A stretch of 5,251 bases of DNA from JBIICI01 sp044238935 (GTDB lineage: Bacteria > Pseudomonadota > Alphaproteobacteria > Micavibrionales > Micavibrionaceae): contig JBIICI010000037.1 in NCBI GenBank assembly GCA_044238935.1, positions 1 to 5,251 of the forward strand, in the 5' to 3' direction. Both the position numbers and the translations under genes were made by a program. The notes below the pieces were generated by a model, which was not told the origin of the DNA, ran no database searches, and was given only the letters and a program-made list of their open reading frames with translations. Each line of letters starts with the position of its first letter. Position 1 is the stretch's first letter. This document shows, piece after piece, positions 4,696-5,251 of the stretch.

Positions 4696-5251
4696 ATGAC
4701 GCTGCCTTCAAATAAAAATGGATCACATAAAATTCTGGTCTTTGGCTCTATCAATATTGATTTAGGCGTGACGTTGCCCAATTTCCCACAAGCTGGGGAA
4801 ACCTTAATCACCGCCTCACACAGCGTAGATTTTGGTGGCAAGGGCGCGAACCAAGCCCTCTCAGCCGCGTTTGCAGGGGCAAATGTTTATATGATTGGCG
4901 CCGTTGGCACACAGGATGCAGGGATCGCCGCCATTCAATCCTTATACAATAACGGCGTCAATATTGATTTTGTTAAAAAATGCACCGACACCCCCAGCGG
5001 CACGGCCTTTATTATCCGCGATACCAGCGGCGAAAATCAAATTATCGTTTCAGCCGGTGCAAATTATGCCCTAAAAACCACAGATGTCCCCACAGATTTA
5101 TTAGAGAGCGCCCCCTTTATTCTCTTACAACGCGAGGTCTTAGACAGTGAAAATTGGGCTTTGGTCAATCAAGCCTTTGACAAAGGATGTGCGATCATCC
5201 TCAATAATGCCCCTGCCGCGGATATTCCGGAGGACATATTGCCAAAACTCC
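4696..5251 (+). CDS. rbsK: Ribokinase-family (PfkB) sugar kinase, 3' end beyond the window
   Basis: The first 185 residues are visible. The family phosphorylates sugars or nucleosides with ATP; ribokinase makes ribose 5-phosphate in the cytoplasm. Matches to ribokinase are close and colinear: FGSINID (16-22) with the sugar-binding Asp22, the GGKGANQA signature (47-54), PSGTAFI (100-106), SGENQIIVSAGAN (111-123), LLQREV (143-148) with the conserved Glu147, and ILNNAPA (168-174), close to the ILNPAPA of E. coli RbsK. The ATP-binding GAGD region with the catalytic Asp lies past the window, so catalytic integrity cannot be judged. ATG at 4696 is the first ATG after an in-frame TAG at 4651, with a weak AAAGAGA (4686-4692) upstream. 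It is divergent from hemA with 44 bp between starts. No ribose transporter is visible, so substrate identity is inferred. Confidence 0.9.
   Translation, partial: MTLPSNKNGSHKILVFGSINIDLGVTLPNFPQAGETLITASHSVDFGGKGANQALSAAFAGANVYMIGAVGTQDAGIAAIQSLYNNGVNIDFVKKCTDTPSGTAFIIRDTSGENQIIVSAGANYALKTTDVPTDLLESAPFILLQREVLDSENWALVNQAFDKGCAIILNNAPAADIPEDILPKL

Noticed and set aside
4652..4726. Upstream GTG start for hemA adding 25 residues
   Set aside because: The added residues do not look like the start of 5-aminolevulinate synthase, no ribosome-binding site is present, and it would overlap the divergent kinase start.

Overview
The window looks like chromosomal DNA from an alphaproteobacterium of moderate to AT-rich composition. 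Three genes point there: a class-II-aminotransferase-type 5-aminolevulinate synthase (C4 or Shemin route to heme, typical of Alphaproteobacteria), an NDUFS4-type accessory subunit of respiratory complex I (alphaproteobacteria and mitochondria), and an SSB with an alphaproteobacterial-style short linker. No phage, IS, CRISPR or conjugation gene is visible.

Layout, left to right. At 1-236 (minus) is the N-terminal part of a CvpA-family membrane protein, cut by the window edge. It lies 35 bp downstream of ssb (272-754, minus), so ssb-cvpA is probably one operon. A 228-bp AT-rich divergent intergenic region (755-982) holds a plausible ssb promoter overlapped by a perfect 13-bp palindrome. On the plus strand follow the complex I NDUFS4-like gene (983-1288) and, 10 bp later, a complete tRNA-Arg(UCU) with encoded CCA (1299-1374). 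A 216-bp spacer (1375-1590) holds a partial copy of a dispersed repeat and an extended -10 promoter. It leads into an unrecognised 574-codon gene (1591-3315, plus).

That unknown protein is the most unusual object here. It has a long acidic, proline-rich N-terminal half with no signal peptide, several glycine-rich hydrophobic stretches, and one perfect glycine zipper with ten glycines spaced exactly four residues apart. It ends in a histidine/proline/glutamine-rich tail and has no cysteine. Two nearly identical 35-bp direct repeats bracket the gene. The downstream copy is part of a 71-bp nested palindromic element (3328-3398), one hairpin of which also looks like the rho-independent terminator of the converging hemA. 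Together these suggest an accessory gene lodged between tRNA-Arg and housekeeping hemA.

The right end carries hemA (3428-4651, minus) and, divergently and only 44 bp away, a ribokinase-family sugar kinase (from 4696, plus) that runs off the window. Apart from the ssb-cvpA pair, the housekeeping genes are not obviously linked by function: DNA replication/repair, respiration, translation, heme synthesis and sugar phosphorylation.
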